Assembly (NCBI RefSeq): GCF_009936275.1
Contig: NZ_AP019797.1
Coordinates: forward strand, 3,145,890-3,209,889
From: Rhodothermus marinus
GTDB lineage: Bacteria; Bacteroidota; Rhodothermia; Rhodothermales; Rhodothermaceae
Direction of reading: 5' to 3'
Length of the DNA stretch: 64,000 nucleotides
The translations under genes were made by a program, and so were the position numbers. The notes beneath the pieces were generated by a model. That model did not search any database. It was not told where the DNA came from and worked only from the letters and a program-made list of their open reading frames with translations. Shown one piece after another: positions 53,155-62,137 of this stretch (positions within the stretch are counted from its first letter, which is position 1; every line of letters starts with the position of its first letter).

Positions 53155-53285
53155 CCTTTCCTTCGCACTGGCGCCCTGCAACTTCGAATTCCAGGCCGCC
53201 TTACCCGAAAGCGTCCGCTTTTACCCGGACCCCGAAGGCCGCTCCACCGTTCTGCTTTTCGGTCAACAAGCCAGTTCGTTCTGGA

Positions 53286-54464
53286 ATGCGCCACCGGCAA
53301 GGTCTGCTGCTGATCGGACTCCTGCTGCTCGGAAGCCTGAGCGGGGACGTTGGCCGCACCCAATCGGCGCCGGCCGTCTCCGTACTGGACGACCCGCTGG
53401 TGCGTACCGAGGGCCGCACCGGCCTGGACTTGCTCTACGACCTGGATTTCGCCGGGGCCCAGGCCCACTTTGCCCAGATCATCCAGCGCTATCCGGACCA
53501 CCCGATCGGCCCCTTCCTGACCGGCCTGAACCTCTGGTGGCAGATCCTGCTGGACCTGTCGGACCGCTCCCGCGACGAGGCGTTCTACAACCTGATGGAC
53601 GCCGTGCTGAAGCGATGCGAACGCATGCTGCGCCGCGACCCGGACAACCTGGACGCCCTCTTCTTCAAAAGCGCGGCGCTTGGCTTCCGGGGCCGGCTGC
53701 GCGCCAATCGGGGCGACTGGTTTCAGGCGGCGCTCGACGGCAAACGCGCGCTCGACGCCGTCATGGCACTGGCCCGGCGGCGTCCTCAGAACCCGGACTT
53801 CCGCTTCGGCAAGGCGCTCTACGACTACTATGCGGCCGTTATCCCGGAGCGCTACCCCTTCGTCAAGCCGGTCATGATCTTCTTTCCGTCCGGCGACCGG
53901 GAGGCCGGCCTGCGCCAGCTCGAGGACACGGCCCGGCACGGCTACTACATTCAGGCCGAGGCCGTCTACTTTCTGGCCATGATCTATTACCTCTTCGAGG
54001 AGGACTACGCGCGCACGATGGAGCACGTGCGCTGGCTGCGTGCGCACTTTCCCAACAACGGCTACTTTCACACGCTGGAGGGCCGCGTCTACGTGCGCTG
54101 GGGACACTGGCAGCAGGGACGCCAGACCTTCGAGGCCGTGCTGAGCCGCTTCCAGGAAGGACACCGGGGCTACAACGCGGCAATGGCCGAGCAGGCCCTG
54201 TACTTCATCGCGCTTTCCTATATGCTGGAGCGCCGCTATCAGGCCGCGCTGGATTACCTGCTCAAGCTGGAGGCCCTCACCGCCCGCCGCAAAGAGGACA
54301 CCTACTTCAAGGTGATGGGCCGGCTGCGTCAGGGTATGGCCTACGACGCGCTGGGCCAGCGCGACATCGCCATCCTCCGCTACCGCGAAGTGCTTCAGAT
54401 GAAAGACTTCGGCCGCGCCCATGAACGCGCCCGCCAGTACCTGAAAATGCCTTACCGGGGATGA
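53286..54464 (+). CDS. Secreted TPR-repeat protein
   Basis: This is a 392-residue helical protein with a signal peptide (about 1-25; LLLIGLLLLGSLSGDVG). TPR-like helix pairs run through the whole length, e.g. YDLDFAGAQAHFAQIIQRYPDHPIG, LRRDPDNLDALFFKSAALGF, RYQAALDYLLKLEAL, and AYDALGQRDIAILRYREVLQ near the end. A conserved stretch ERYPFVKPVMIFFPSGDREAG occurs in Bacteroidota homologues. Function unknown, probably periplasmic scaffolding. The 131-base gap before it shows no other feature. Confidence 0.8.
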   Translation: MRHRQGLLLIGLLLLGSLSGDVGRTQSAPAVSVLDDPLVRTEGRTGLDLLYDLDFAGAQAHFAQIIQRYPDHPIGPFLTGLNLWWQILLDLSDRSRDEAFYNLMDAVLKRCERMLRRDPDNLDALFFKSAALGFRGRLRANRGDWFQAALDGKRALDAVMALARRRPQNPDFRFGKALYDYYAAVIPERYPFVKPVMIFFPSGDREAGLRQLEDTARHGYYIQAEAVYFLAMIYYLFEEDYARTMEHVRWLRAHFPNNGYFHTLEGRVYVRWGHWQQGRQTFEAVLSRFQEGHRGYNAAMAEQALYFIALSYMLERRYQAALDYLLKLEALTARRKEDTYFKVMGRLRQGMAYDALGQRDIAILRYREVLQMKDFGRAHERARQYLKMPYRG

Positions 54465-54525
54465 ACCTCCTCTGCTCCCTGTCGTATTTCCCTGAGCGTT
54501 GGCCCGAGATCAGCAGCAGCGCGCC

Positions 54526-55626
54526 ATGTGGATACGCTACACGCAATGGGATCCGAAGCGGCACGGCCGAAAGCAATCGACGTTCGAGCGGCTCTTTGAA
54601 CTGTTCAAGCAACTGCTGCACTTCACGGCGGGCGATGCGGCCGAGGCGCTCCGGTGGCTCAGCCAGCTCGATCAGGAGTACGGCCTGACCGACGAAGAAA
54701 TGGGCCTGGGCGACTTCATCGAAGAACTCAAGCGCCGGGGCTACCTGCAGGACGATGAGCGGACGGGCGTCGTGCAGATCACGCCGCGCATGGAGCGCAC
54801 GCTGCGCCAGAGCGCCCTCGAAGAGATCTTCCGCAAGCTACGCCGGGGCAGCCTGGGCCAGCACAAGACGCCCTATGCCGGTCAGGGCGACGAACGATTG
54901 CCCGAAACCCGCCCCTGGCAGTTCGGCGACGACCCGCACCTGCTGGATCTGACGGGCACGCTCTCGAACGCCTTCCGCCGGAGCGGCATCGACCAGTGGT
55001 CGCTGCGCGAAGAAGACCTGGAGGTGTACGAGACCGACCACCACACGAGCGTGGCGACGGTGCTGCTGATCGACCTGTCGCACTCCATGGTGCTTTACGG
55101 CGAAGACCGCATCACGCCGGCCCGCAAGACCGCGCTGGCCCTGGCCGAACTGATCACCACCCGCTACCCGAAGGATACGCTCGACATCGTGGCCTTCGGC
55201 AACGACGCCTGGGAAGTCTCACTCAAGGAGCTGCCCTACCTGCAGGTGGGCCCCTACTACACGAACACGCGGGCGGCGCTGCAGCGGGCCCGCCAGATTC
55301 TGCACCGCCGCAAAAACCGCAACAAGCAGATCTTCCTGATCACCGACGGCAAGCCGAGCTGCCACTTCGAAAACGGCCGCATGTACCGCAACGCCTTCGG
55401 TCTGGATCGCCGCATTGTGAACAAGGTGCTCGACGAGGCCGTCCGTTGCCGTCGCGAGGGCATCACGATCACCACGTTCATGGTGGCCCGCGATCCCTAC
55501 CTGCAGCAGTTCGTCCAGCAGCTCACCCGGGCCAACCGCGGCCGCGCCTACTACGCCAGTCTGGACCGCCTGGGTGAGTACCTGTTCGAGGACTACGTGC
55601 GCAACCGCCGCAAGCACCTGCGCTGA
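54526..55626 (+). CDS. VWA-domain protein (CoxE/YehP-like)
   Basis: This is a 366-residue cytosolic protein. An N-terminal helical region (about 1-150) precedes a von Willebrand A domain with a MIDAS DLSHSM motif (near residue 183), a Thr/Asp second element ([14 protein letters not shown]) and FLITDGKPS. Such proteins are usual clients of MoxR ATPases, but the only moxR in the window is 52 kb away. The ATG at 54526 (MWIRYTQWDP) is chosen; a TTG at 54499 would add 9 residues. It ends 5 bases before rsmA. Confidence 0.85.
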   Translation: MWIRYTQWDPKRHGRKQSTFERLFELFKQLLHFTAGDAAEALRWLSQLDQEYGLTDEEMGLGDFIEELKRRGYLQDDERTGVVQITPRMERTLRQSALEEIFRKLRRGSLGQHKTPYAGQGDERLPETRPWQFGDDPHLLDLTGTLSNAFRRSGIDQWSLREEDLEVYETDHHTSVATVLLIDLSHSMVLYGEDRITPARKTALALAELITTRYPKDTLDIVAFGNDAWEVSLKELPYLQVGPYYTNTRAALQRARQILHRRKNRNKQIFLITDGKPSCHFENGRMYRNAFGLDRRIVNKVLDEAVRCRREGITITTFMVARDPYLQQFVQQLTRANRGRAYYASLDRLGEYLFEDYVRNRRKHLR

Positions 55627-55631
55627 GCGAC

Positions 55632-56432
55632 ATGGCCGCGCCGTTTCGTCCCCGCAAGCGCCTGGGCCAGCATTTTCTGGTGGATCCCAACATCGCCCGC
55701 AAGATCGTCGCGGCGCTGCAGGCCGCGCCCGAGGATCCCGTCGTCGAGATCGGTCCGGGCACCGGCGCGCTGACCGGCCTGCTGCTGGAGCGCTACCCGC
55801 ACCTGACGGCCATCGAGATCGATCCCCGGGCCGTGGCCGAACTGAAGGCCCGCTGGCCGGAGCTGGACGTGCGTCAGGAAGATGTGCTGAAGGTGAACTG
55901 GGCGGAGCTGGCCGAGGAGAAAGGCGGACGTCTCCACGTCGTCGGCAACCTGCCCTACTACATCACCAGCCCGATTCTGTTTGCGCTGCTCGACGCCCGC
56001 GAGGTGCTGGCCGAGGCCGTGCTCATGATGCAGCGCGAGGTGGCCGAGCGTCTGGTTGCACCGCCCGGTAGCAAAATGTACGGCATTCTGAGCGTGGCCG
56101 CCCAGCTCTGGGCCACCCCTGCGCTGCTGTTTTCCGTCTCCCGCCATGTTTTTCGTCCGAAGCCCCGTGTCGAAAGCGCCGTCGTGCGCCTGACCTTCGA
56201 GCGACCGCTCCCGGACGTCGATCCCGAACTGCTGCGCCAGGTTATCCGGACGGCCTTCAACCAGCGCCGCAAAACGCTGCGCAACAGCCTGCGCCGCCTG
56301 TTGCCATCCGAAACACCCCTGCCCGATCCCTGGGCCCAGGCCCGCGCCGAAGACCTTTCCCCTGACGACTATGTGGCCCTGACCCGATGGCTGCACGTCA
56401 CAACCGCCTCTCTGATTGCATCCCGCCTGTAA
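55632..56432 (+). CDS. rsmA: 16S rRNA dimethyladenosine transferase RsmA (KsgA)
   Basis: This 266-residue SAM methyltransferase dimethylates A1518/A1519 of 16S rRNA in late 30S assembly. RKRLGQHFLVDPNIARKI is the family N-terminus, VEIGPGTGALTGLLL is SAM motif I, VVGNLPYYITSPI is the NLPY catalytic motif, and FNQRRKTLRNSLRRL is the C-terminal signature. Complete and of typical length. Confidence 0.97.
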   Translation: MAAPFRPRKRLGQHFLVDPNIARKIVAALQAAPEDPVVEIGPGTGALTGLLLERYPHLTAIEIDPRAVAELKARWPELDVRQEDVLKVNWAELAEEKGGRLHVVGNLPYYITSPILFALLDAREVLAEAVLMMQREVAERLVAPPGSKMYGILSVAAQLWATPALLFSVSRHVFRPKPRVESAVVRLTFERPLPDVDPELLRQVIRTAFNQRRKTLRNSLRRLLPSETPLPDPWAQARAEDLSPDDYVALTRWLHVTTASLIASRL

Positions 56433-56617
56433 AACGACAGATTTGCTGTCTTTCTCATAGGATGCAAAAAGCCCTTTCGCCTTTGGGGCTATAAGCCTAT
56501 CTTAAGAGGATTTTTAAGACACGGCTAATGGGGGCGTATGCAAAAAGCGCTCCCCGGCCATGACCTTCCATCCATACCTGACGGTGCATCTATCTCAACC
56601 AACCCGGAGGAAGCCCT

Positions 56618-58291
56618 ATGACGGTACTGGACTGGTTAATTGTGGCAGCCTATTTCGCGATCCTGGCCGGGATCGTCTGGTGGTCGGCCCGCCGCGTCAA
56701 AACCACCACGGACTACTTCCTGGCCGGTCGCGACGTGGGCTTTTTTGTCATCGGCGCCTCGATCTTCGCCTCGAACATTGGCTCGGAGCACATCGTGGGG
56801 CTGGCCGGAAGCGGCGCGGCCAACGGCCTGGCCCAGGCCCACTGGGAGCTGCACGCCTGGATTCTGGTGCTGCTGGCCTGGGTGTTCGTGCCGTTTTACT
56901 ACCGCTCGGGGGTCTTCACGATGCCGGAGTTTCTCGAGCGGCGCTTCAACAGCCGCGCGCGCTGGATTCTGGCCGTGGTGTCGCTGACGGCCTACGTCTT
57001 TACGAAGGTGTCGGTGACGGTGTATGCGGGGGCGCTGGTTTTTCGGACGCTGCTGGCCGACGTGTTTGGTTCGCCGGACCAGGCGTTCTGGGTGGGGGCG
57101 ATTGCGACGGTGCTGGCCACGGGGATTTACACGATCCTGGGGGGTCTTCGGGCGGTGGTCTACACGGAGGTGTTGCAGACGGGGTTGTTGATTCTGGGGA
57201 GTGTGTTCATCACGGTATTCGGGCTTTCGGCACTGGGGGGCTGGGGCGAGCTGCGGGAGGTAGCCCGCCTGCAGGGCGAGCAGTGGGCCCTCTGGCGTCC
57301 GAACAGTGACCCCAACTTCCCCTGGCTGGGTGTGATGATTTCGTCGGCGGTAACGGGCATCTGGTACTGGTGCACGGACCAGTACATTGTGCAGCGGACG
57401 CTGGCGGCGCGTTCGCTGCAGGATGCGCGACGGGGTGCGCTCTGGGGTGGTTTTCTGAAGGTGTGGCCGGTGTTCATTTTTCTGGTGCCGGGGATGATCG
57501 GCTATGCGCTGCATCTGAAAGGGGTGATTCACATTCCGACGGACGCCACGGGTAAGATTCAGGGCGACATGGTCTTTCCGACGCTGGTGGCGGAGCTGTT
57601 GCCGCTGGGCCTGCGGGGACTGGTCGTCGGCGGGTTGCTTTCGGCACTGATGTCGTCGCTTTCGTCGCTTTTTAATTCGTGCGCGACGCTTTTTACGGTG
57701 GACATTTACGAGAAGCTTCGTCCGGGTCGCCCGGAGTCGGAGCTGGTGCGGGTGGGACGGATTGCGACGGCGGTGGTGGTGGGGCTGGGCCTGTTGTGGA
57801 TTCCGATCATGAAGGTGATGGCCGAGTCGAAGGCGGGGTTGTACGATTATTTGCAGAACGTGCAGGGTTTTCTGGCGCCGCCGATCACGGCGGTGTTTCT
57901 GCTGGGGATTACGAGTCGTCGGATCAACGCGCGGGGTGCAGTGTGGGGGTTGGGCGTCGGCTTCGTGCTGGCGATGGTGAAGTTGACGTTGCAATCGATG
58001 GTGCAGAACGGGGCGCTGGATCCGAACACGCTCCTGGGCGCAATCGGTGCGTTTAATGGCTATTACTTCTCCGGACTGCTGTTCTTGCTGAGCGTGCTGA
58101 TCATCGTCGGCGTATCGTTGTTGACGGAGGCGCCGCCGGAGGAGAAGGTACGGGGGTTGACGTTTGGTACGGTGTCGGCGTCGGACCGGTCTGAGAGTCG
58201 GAAGACGTGGGACTGGCGGGATGTGACGTTGACGGTGGTGGTGCTGGGGCTGGTGCTGGCGATCTATCTGTACTTCTCCTTCTGGGTGTAA
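56618..58291 (+). CDS. Sodium/solute symporter (SSS family, SGLT-like)
   Basis: This is a 557-residue inner-membrane symporter with about 14 helices. GASIFASNIGSEHIVGLAGSGA and GVFTMPEFLERRFNSRARW are SGLT-like, LIVLGGLRAV-like (YTILGGLRAVVYTEVLQ) and SALMSSLSSLFNSCATLFTVDIY contain the sodium-site serines. A sugar is the likely substrate, consistent with the neighbouring GH31 glycosidase, but this is not proven. A GGAGGA site precedes the ATG. From about 56990 the codon choice becomes rich in GGG, TTG and TTT compared with the first 370 bases, returns to normal near 57250-57350, and shifts again, suggesting mosaic ancestry. Confidence 0.92.
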   Translation: MTVLDWLIVAAYFAILAGIVWWSARRVKTTTDYFLAGRDVGFFVIGASIFASNIGSEHIVGLAGSGAANGLAQAHWELHAWILVLLAWVFVPFYYRSGVFTMPEFLERRFNSRARWILAVVSLTAYVFTKVSVTVYAGALVFRTLLADVFGSPDQAFWVGAIATVLATGIYTILGGLRAVVYTEVLQTGLLILGSVFITVFGLSALGGWGELREVARLQGEQWALWRPNSDPNFPWLGVMISSAVTGIWYWCTDQYIVQRTLAARSLQDARRGALWGGFLKVWPVFIFLVPGMIGYALHLKGVIHIPTDATGKIQGDMVFPTLVAELLPLGLRGLVVGGLLSALMSSLSSLFNSCATLFTVDIYEKLRPGRPESELVRVGRIATAVVVGLGLLWIPIMKVMAESKAGLYDYLQNVQGFLAPPITAVFLLGITSRRINARGAVWGLGVGFVLAMVKLTLQSMVQNGALDPNTLLGAIGAFNGYYFSGLLFLLSVLIIVGVSLLTEAPPEEKVRGLTFGTVSASDRSESRKTWDWRDVTLTVVVLGLVLAIYLYFSFWV

Positions 58292-58312
58292 CCTGCTGTC
58301 ACGGGCACAGGC

Positions 58313-58345
58313 AAAAAAGGGGCGGCCGGCTGGCCGCCCCTTTTT
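58313..58345. terminator. Bidirectional terminator
   Basis: The AAAAAGG-GGCGGCC arm pairs with GGCCGCC-CCTTTTT (loop GGCT). The stem has a T-run on both strands and sits between the convergent symporter and GH31 genes. Confidence 0.92.
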
Positions 58346-58350
58346 CGTGC

Positions 58351-60738
58351 TCACCTGCGAGGCGTGCGGAGTTGCAGACGCCACTGCACGCGCCCCTCGA
58401 GCGGATCTTCCTGCAGGACGGGTCCATCCGGGCCCGGAATAACCTGCAGTTCATGGGCGGCTTCGCCGGGCAGGGCCACCCAGCCGCGGGCCGGTGCCCC
58501 ATCGGTACTGAATACCTGCAGCTCCAGACGGCTCCAGTCCATTTCCATGGTGGACTGGGCCAGTGCAATGTGCGGCAGCACCGTATGATCGCGTACCAGC
58601 ACGATGATCGGCACCGGTCCGGCCTCGATCTCATGCCACCGACCCCCTTCGTACACCCGGTCGGTCTGGTAGTCGATCCAGGTGCCCGGCGGCAGATAGA
58701 CCCGGCGGCCGGTGGACCCGGTCTCGAACAGTGGGGCTACCAGCAGCGCCTCGCCAAAGAAGTACTGGTCGTCGATCAGCCACGAGGTCGGATCGTCCGG
58801 AAACTCGAAGAAAAGCGGGCGCATCATGGGGTGCCCTTCGGCCGAGGAGCGCACGGCCTGCGCGTAGATGTAAGGCATCAGGCGATATTTGACTTCTACG
58901 ATACGCCGGAAGTCATCGACGAACGCCTCGCCGTAGGCCCACGGCTCACGCGGTGGTGCGCCGTGGCAGCGCGTGTGCGAGGTGAACACCCCGAAGGCCA
59001 GCCAGCGCCGGTAGAGATCGACCGAGGGCGTCGACACGAAGCCGCCCACGTCGTGGCTCCAGTAGGTAAAGCCCGAGAGGCCAAACGACAGGCCCCCGCG
59101 TAGCGTGGCCGCCATGGCCGAATTCGTGTTTTCGGCGTCGCCGCCCCAGTGCAGCGGATAGCGCTGGCTGCCGGCCCAGGCGCTGCGCGCCCAGATGATG
59201 TGCTCGCCCGTGATCTGCGTGGTGATTTCGGCCGCCGCCCTGTTGTAGCGAAGCGGATAGAGGTTGTGCTCGTACCAGCCCGTCCGACCCGAAGCGTACA
59301 GCCCGTGGACCGGCGCGTCTTCCCCGAAGTCCACCTTGATCGCTCCCACCCCCATGCGCAACAGACCGGCCAGCTTCTCCTGATACCAGGCCACCGCTTC
59401 GGGATTGGAGAAGTCCAGCACGGCATCTTCGAAGGGCCATCGTCCGTTTTCGCTGCGCACGTGCAGCCCCTTTTCGACGATCTCCGAATAGAGTCGGTTT
59501 TTCGACGAAAAGTAGGGAAGTTGCCAGAGCGAGATGTGAAAGCCCTGCGCCTTCAGGTCGGCAATCATGCGGGCCGGATCCGTGAAACGGGTGGTGGAAA
59601 ACTGATAGTCGTTGCGCCAGTCCGTCTCGAACCAGCCCGTGTCGAGATGAATGACATCGGCCGGAATGCGATACTGGCGAAGCCGGGCGGCCACTTCACG
59701 CACCTGCTGTTCCGAATTGTACGTGATGCGGCTCATCCAGAGGCCGAACGACCAGAGCGGCGGCACCGGACTCCGTCCCGTCAGCGCCGTGTACTCGGAG
59801 AGGATCTGCCCGGGCGTGCCGAAGAAGAAAAACAGATCGAGCGTCTCGTCGCCGGTGTAGATCGTGTTGAACTGGTCGAACGTGTGGCCGAAGTCGAACG
59901 TGACGGGCGTGCTCGTGTGCACGAAAACGCCGTAGCCCCGGCTGCTCAGGAAAAACGGAATCGGTTTGTACATGCGCCGGCCCTGCGTGCCCATTCCATC
60001 GCGCAGGAAGGCAATGATTTTCTGGCCGCGTTTGTTGAAGCGCGTGAAGGATTCGCCCGTGCCGAAAATTTTCTCGTCGTAGGCCAGCTCGAAGGTGGCG
60101 GCCGTCCAGTGGCTCAGGTCCTCGGAGCGACGGATGTAGCAGAAGGGGACGCGGTCGAAGGCGAAGGTGGCCGGCTCGTCGAGCGTCATGGTGCGCGTCA
60201 GCAGCCGTCCGGTGGGATCGTAGAAGGCGATCCGCCAGGGATCGCGGTAGAGCCGGATCTGATAGCCGGCCGGGCTGGTCCACGTGATCAGGCTGTCGGT
60301 CTGCTGCACCTGCCAGCTTCCGTCGTGCGGCACCGGTCCCACCAGCATCAACGAAGGGGTGTCGTCGGGGGCCACGGCCCGGGTCAGAAACCGCAGCCGC
60401 ACGGTACGTGGCGAGACCGGCTCGATCGTGAAGGGAAGCACCGGATCCCGGTCGTACTCGGTGGCCGGAAACTCGGTGGACGAGGCGCGCACCAGGGGGC
60501 GGTCGATCTTGTTGAACGACAGGCTGGGCTGACGCTGATAGCGTTCCCAGCGAAGCTGGCCCTGTCCGACCGCCGGATCGAACGCCTCGACGCGGGCCGG
60601 GACGAAGTAAACCGGATCGAGCCGCTGAAAGGCCTCGCTCACGTCGATCAGATCGCCGCGCATGGTCTGGCCGAAACCATTCGAAACGATTCCCGGCATC
60701 AGCCACACACAGATCAGCAAACGTCGCAATGCAGGCAT
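58351..60738 (-). CDS. Secreted GH31 alpha-glucosidase/alpha-xylosidase
   Basis: This is a 795-residue GH31 enzyme. It has a signal peptide from the ATG at 60738 (RRLLICVWLMPGIVSNGFGQ, cut near residue 23). An N-terminal beta-sandwich and the (beta/alpha)8 barrel follow. The nucleophile is Asp470 in KVDFGEDAP and the acid/base Asp534 in HWGGDAENT, with YWSHDVGGF after it. C-terminal sandwiches complete the fold, including PLFETGSTGRRVYLPPGTW. The KxDFGE motif favours alpha-xylosidase (YicI-like) or related activity; the exact sugar is not certain. A TTG at 60765 would add nine residues before the signal peptide. Convergent with the SSS symporter. Confidence 0.93.
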   Translation of the reverse strand: MPALRRLLICVWLMPGIVSNGFGQTMRGDLIDVSEAFQRLDPVYFVPARVEAFDPAVGQGQLRWERYQRQPSLSFNKIDRPLVRASSTEFPATEYDRDPVLPFTIEPVSPRTVRLRFLTRAVAPDDTPSLMLVGPVPHDGSWQVQQTDSLITWTSPAGYQIRLYRDPWRIAFYDPTGRLLTRTMTLDEPATFAFDRVPFCYIRRSEDLSHWTAATFELAYDEKIFGTGESFTRFNKRGQKIIAFLRDGMGTQGRRMYKPIPFFLSSRGYGVFVHTSTPVTFDFGHTFDQFNTIYTGDETLDLFFFFGTPGQILSEYTALTGRSPVPPLWSFGLWMSRITYNSEQQVREVAARLRQYRIPADVIHLDTGWFETDWRNDYQFSTTRFTDPARMIADLKAQGFHISLWQLPYFSSKNRLYSEIVEKGLHVRSENGRWPFEDAVLDFSNPEAVAWYQEKLAGLLRMGVGAIKVDFGEDAPVHGLYASGRTGWYEHNLYPLRYNRAAAEITTQITGEHIIWARSAWAGSQRYPLHWGGDAENTNSAMAATLRGGLSFGLSGFTYWSHDVGGFVSTPSVDLYRRWLAFGVFTSHTRCHGAPPREPWAYGEAFVDDFRRIVEVKYRLMPYIYAQAVRSSAEGHPMMRPLFFEFPDDPTSWLIDDQYFFGEALLVAPLFETGSTGRRVYLPPGTWIDYQTDRVYEGGRWHEIEAGPVPIIVLVRDHTVLPHIALAQSTMEMDWSRLELQVFSTDGAPARGWVALPGEAAHELQVIPGPDGPVLQEDPLEGRVQWRLQLRTPRR

Positions 60739-60812
60739 GGTGCGTTTGGGTTTAGTGTCTCGCAATATGCTTTTTCACTTGATTTGACTTAATAGTGCAT
60801 GTGAGAAAGCAC

Positions 60813-60890
60813 GGGCGCACACTTCGGTGCGCCCTTACCAGATCCTTGACATTTTCCCTATCCCGTAGGGGCGGACCACTGTGTCCGCCC
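60813..60890. repeat. Pair of REP-like palindromes
   Basis: GGGCGCAC-N6-GTGCGCCC (60813-60834) and GGGCGGAC-N6-GTCCGCCC (60869-60890) are two perfect 8-bp stems. The second is preceded by GTAGG. Their form (a GTAGGGGCG start and matching end) resembles dispersed palindromic repeats of many bacterial genomes. They fill most of the GH31-tdk gap. Confidence 0.6.
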
Positions 60891-61068
60891 TGTCATGCCC
60901 GCGGATCATCTCTGGCATGGCGCCATCATGCACCGGAAAATCAGCGATCCCATATTAATGGCTGTATGCTACAAAGACAGCGGGAGTCAGGCAACACCCT
61001 ATTTCAACATGGAAAAAACGCGAGGCGAGGCGTATCTTACCGGAGCAGTCCAACCCGCGGACGAACTC

Positions 61069-61710
61069 ATGCCCATGGAACCCCTGATTCTGCGGCACGG
61101 CGGCTCGGTCGGCTGGATCGAAGTGATCTGCGGCTCGATGTTCAGCGGCAAGACCGAAGAGTTGATCCGCCGGTTGCGCCGGGCGCAGATCGCCCGCCAG
61201 CGCGTCGAAGTCTTCAAGCCCCGCATGGACCGGCGCTACAGCGAAACGGACGTCGTCTCACACGACGAAAACGCGCTGCGCTCGACGCCGGTCGACAGCG
61301 CCGAGCAGATCCTGCTGCTGGCCGGATCGGCCGACGTGGTGGGCATTGACGAGGCTCAGTTTTTCGACATGACGCTGGTGGACGTGTGCCAGCAACTGGC
61401 CAACGACGGCAAACGGGTAATCGTGGCCGGTCTGGACCAGGACTACATGGGTCGGCCGTTCGAGCCCATGCCCCAGCTCATGGCCGTGGCCGAGTACGTG
61501 ACAAAGCTGCATGCCATCTGCGCCGTCTGCGGCGCGCCGGCCAACCACTCGCAACGGCTGACCGACGAAGAAGGACGGGTCGTGCTCGGGGCGGCCGACC
61601 GCTACGAACCCCGCTGCCGTCGCTGCTTTCAACCGCCCCGCCCGACCTCCGCGTCGTCGCTCAAAGCGGTGGCTCCGGCGGCGACGGCGCCCCGCCCCGA
61701 GCTTCCGTAA
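61069..61710 (+). CDS. tdk: Thymidine kinase
   Basis: This 213-residue type II thymidine kinase makes dTMP from thymidine and ATP. The P-loop is [11 protein letters not shown] (near residues 22-32). [11 protein letters not shown] is the Walker B/DEAQF motif, [13 protein letters not shown] is the lasso-adjacent motif, and zinc is bound by CAVCG and CRRCF. The ATG at 61069 (or 61075) is chosen because homologues begin just before the P-loop strand; an open frame to 60895 would add 58 unrelated residues and would cross the repeat region. Its 3' end overlaps the convergent DUF4282 gene by 50 bases. Confidence 0.93.
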   Translation: MPMEPLILRHGGSVGWIEVICGSMFSGKTEELIRRLRRAQIARQRVEVFKPRMDRRYSETDVVSHDENALRSTPVDSAEQILLLAGSADVVGIDEAQFFDMTLVDVCQQLANDGKRVIVAGLDQDYMGRPFEPMPQLMAVAEYVTKLHAICAVCGAPANHSQRLTDEEGRVVLGAADRYEPRCRRCFQPPRPTSASSLKAVAPAATAPRPELP

Positions 61711-61996
61711 GCGCCACCAGCCGCGCCAGGTGCTCGGCAATGCGAAAGATCACGATGACAAGCTCCAGGTAAATCCGCGCCACAATGGCGCCCAGCAGGA
61801 AAAAGATGGGCGAAAGAATCAGCCTCAGGAGACCTTCACCGAACCCTTCGACAAACCCGGTGAAGATCGAGACGATCGCAAACAGTGCCAGCCCGATCAG
61901 CGCCAGCACATAAAGCAACCGGATCAGCCGCGCTGTAATGAATTCCGAGAAGGAAAAATCGAACAGCGCCTCGAAAAAGCCTTTGCGTGGTTCCAT
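61661..61996 (-). CDS. DUF4282 membrane protein
   Basis: This is a 111-residue protein with two membrane segments. [30 protein letters not shown] is followed by a second hydrophobic block ([35 protein letters not shown]), the DUF4282 pattern. The Pro-rich tail overlaps the end of tdk on the opposite strand. Function unknown. It is divergent from dnaX. Confidence 0.82.
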   Translation of the reverse strand: MEPRKGFFEALFDFSFSEFITARLIRLLYVLALIGLALFAIVSIFTGFVEGFGEGLLRLILSPIFFLLGAIVARIYLELVIVIFRIAEHLARLVALTEARGGAPSPPEPPL

Positions 61997-62035
61997 GCGT
62001 CGCTCGCGTTGGTTTGAAGAGTTGGGCTCTACTTC

Positions 62036-62054
62036 ACAGAATATTCAATTCTGT
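62036..62054. promoter_or_regulatory. Inverted repeat between DUF4282 and dnaX
   Basis: ACAGAAT-ATTCA-ATTCTGT is a perfect 7-5-7 inverted repeat, 40 bases upstream of the DUF4282 start and 84 bases before dnaX. It could be an operator for either divergent gene; no clear promoter hexamers overlap it. Confidence 0.4.
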
Positions 62055-62137
62055 ATCCAGACGCAAGTCGGGCGATCCTTTTGCCCGGCGCGTCGTTCTG
62101 AAAAGAAAAACCTGCGTCCCTGACCACGCCCGGCATC

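Noticed and set aside
56502-56529. TTAAGA/TTAAGA/GCTAAT upstream of the SSS gene as a Pho box
   Set aside because: Spacings are 12 and 10 instead of 11 and no fourth unit is present.
56636-58384. 582-codon minus-strand frame covering the whole SSS gene
   Set aside because: Arg/His/Gln-rich with no recognisable domain; explained by codon bias of the symporter. Kept only as support for the codon-usage observation.
60845-60850. TTGACA as -35 of a tdk promoter
   Set aside because: No acceptable -10 lies 16-18 bases downstream; the position falls inside the palindromic repeat.
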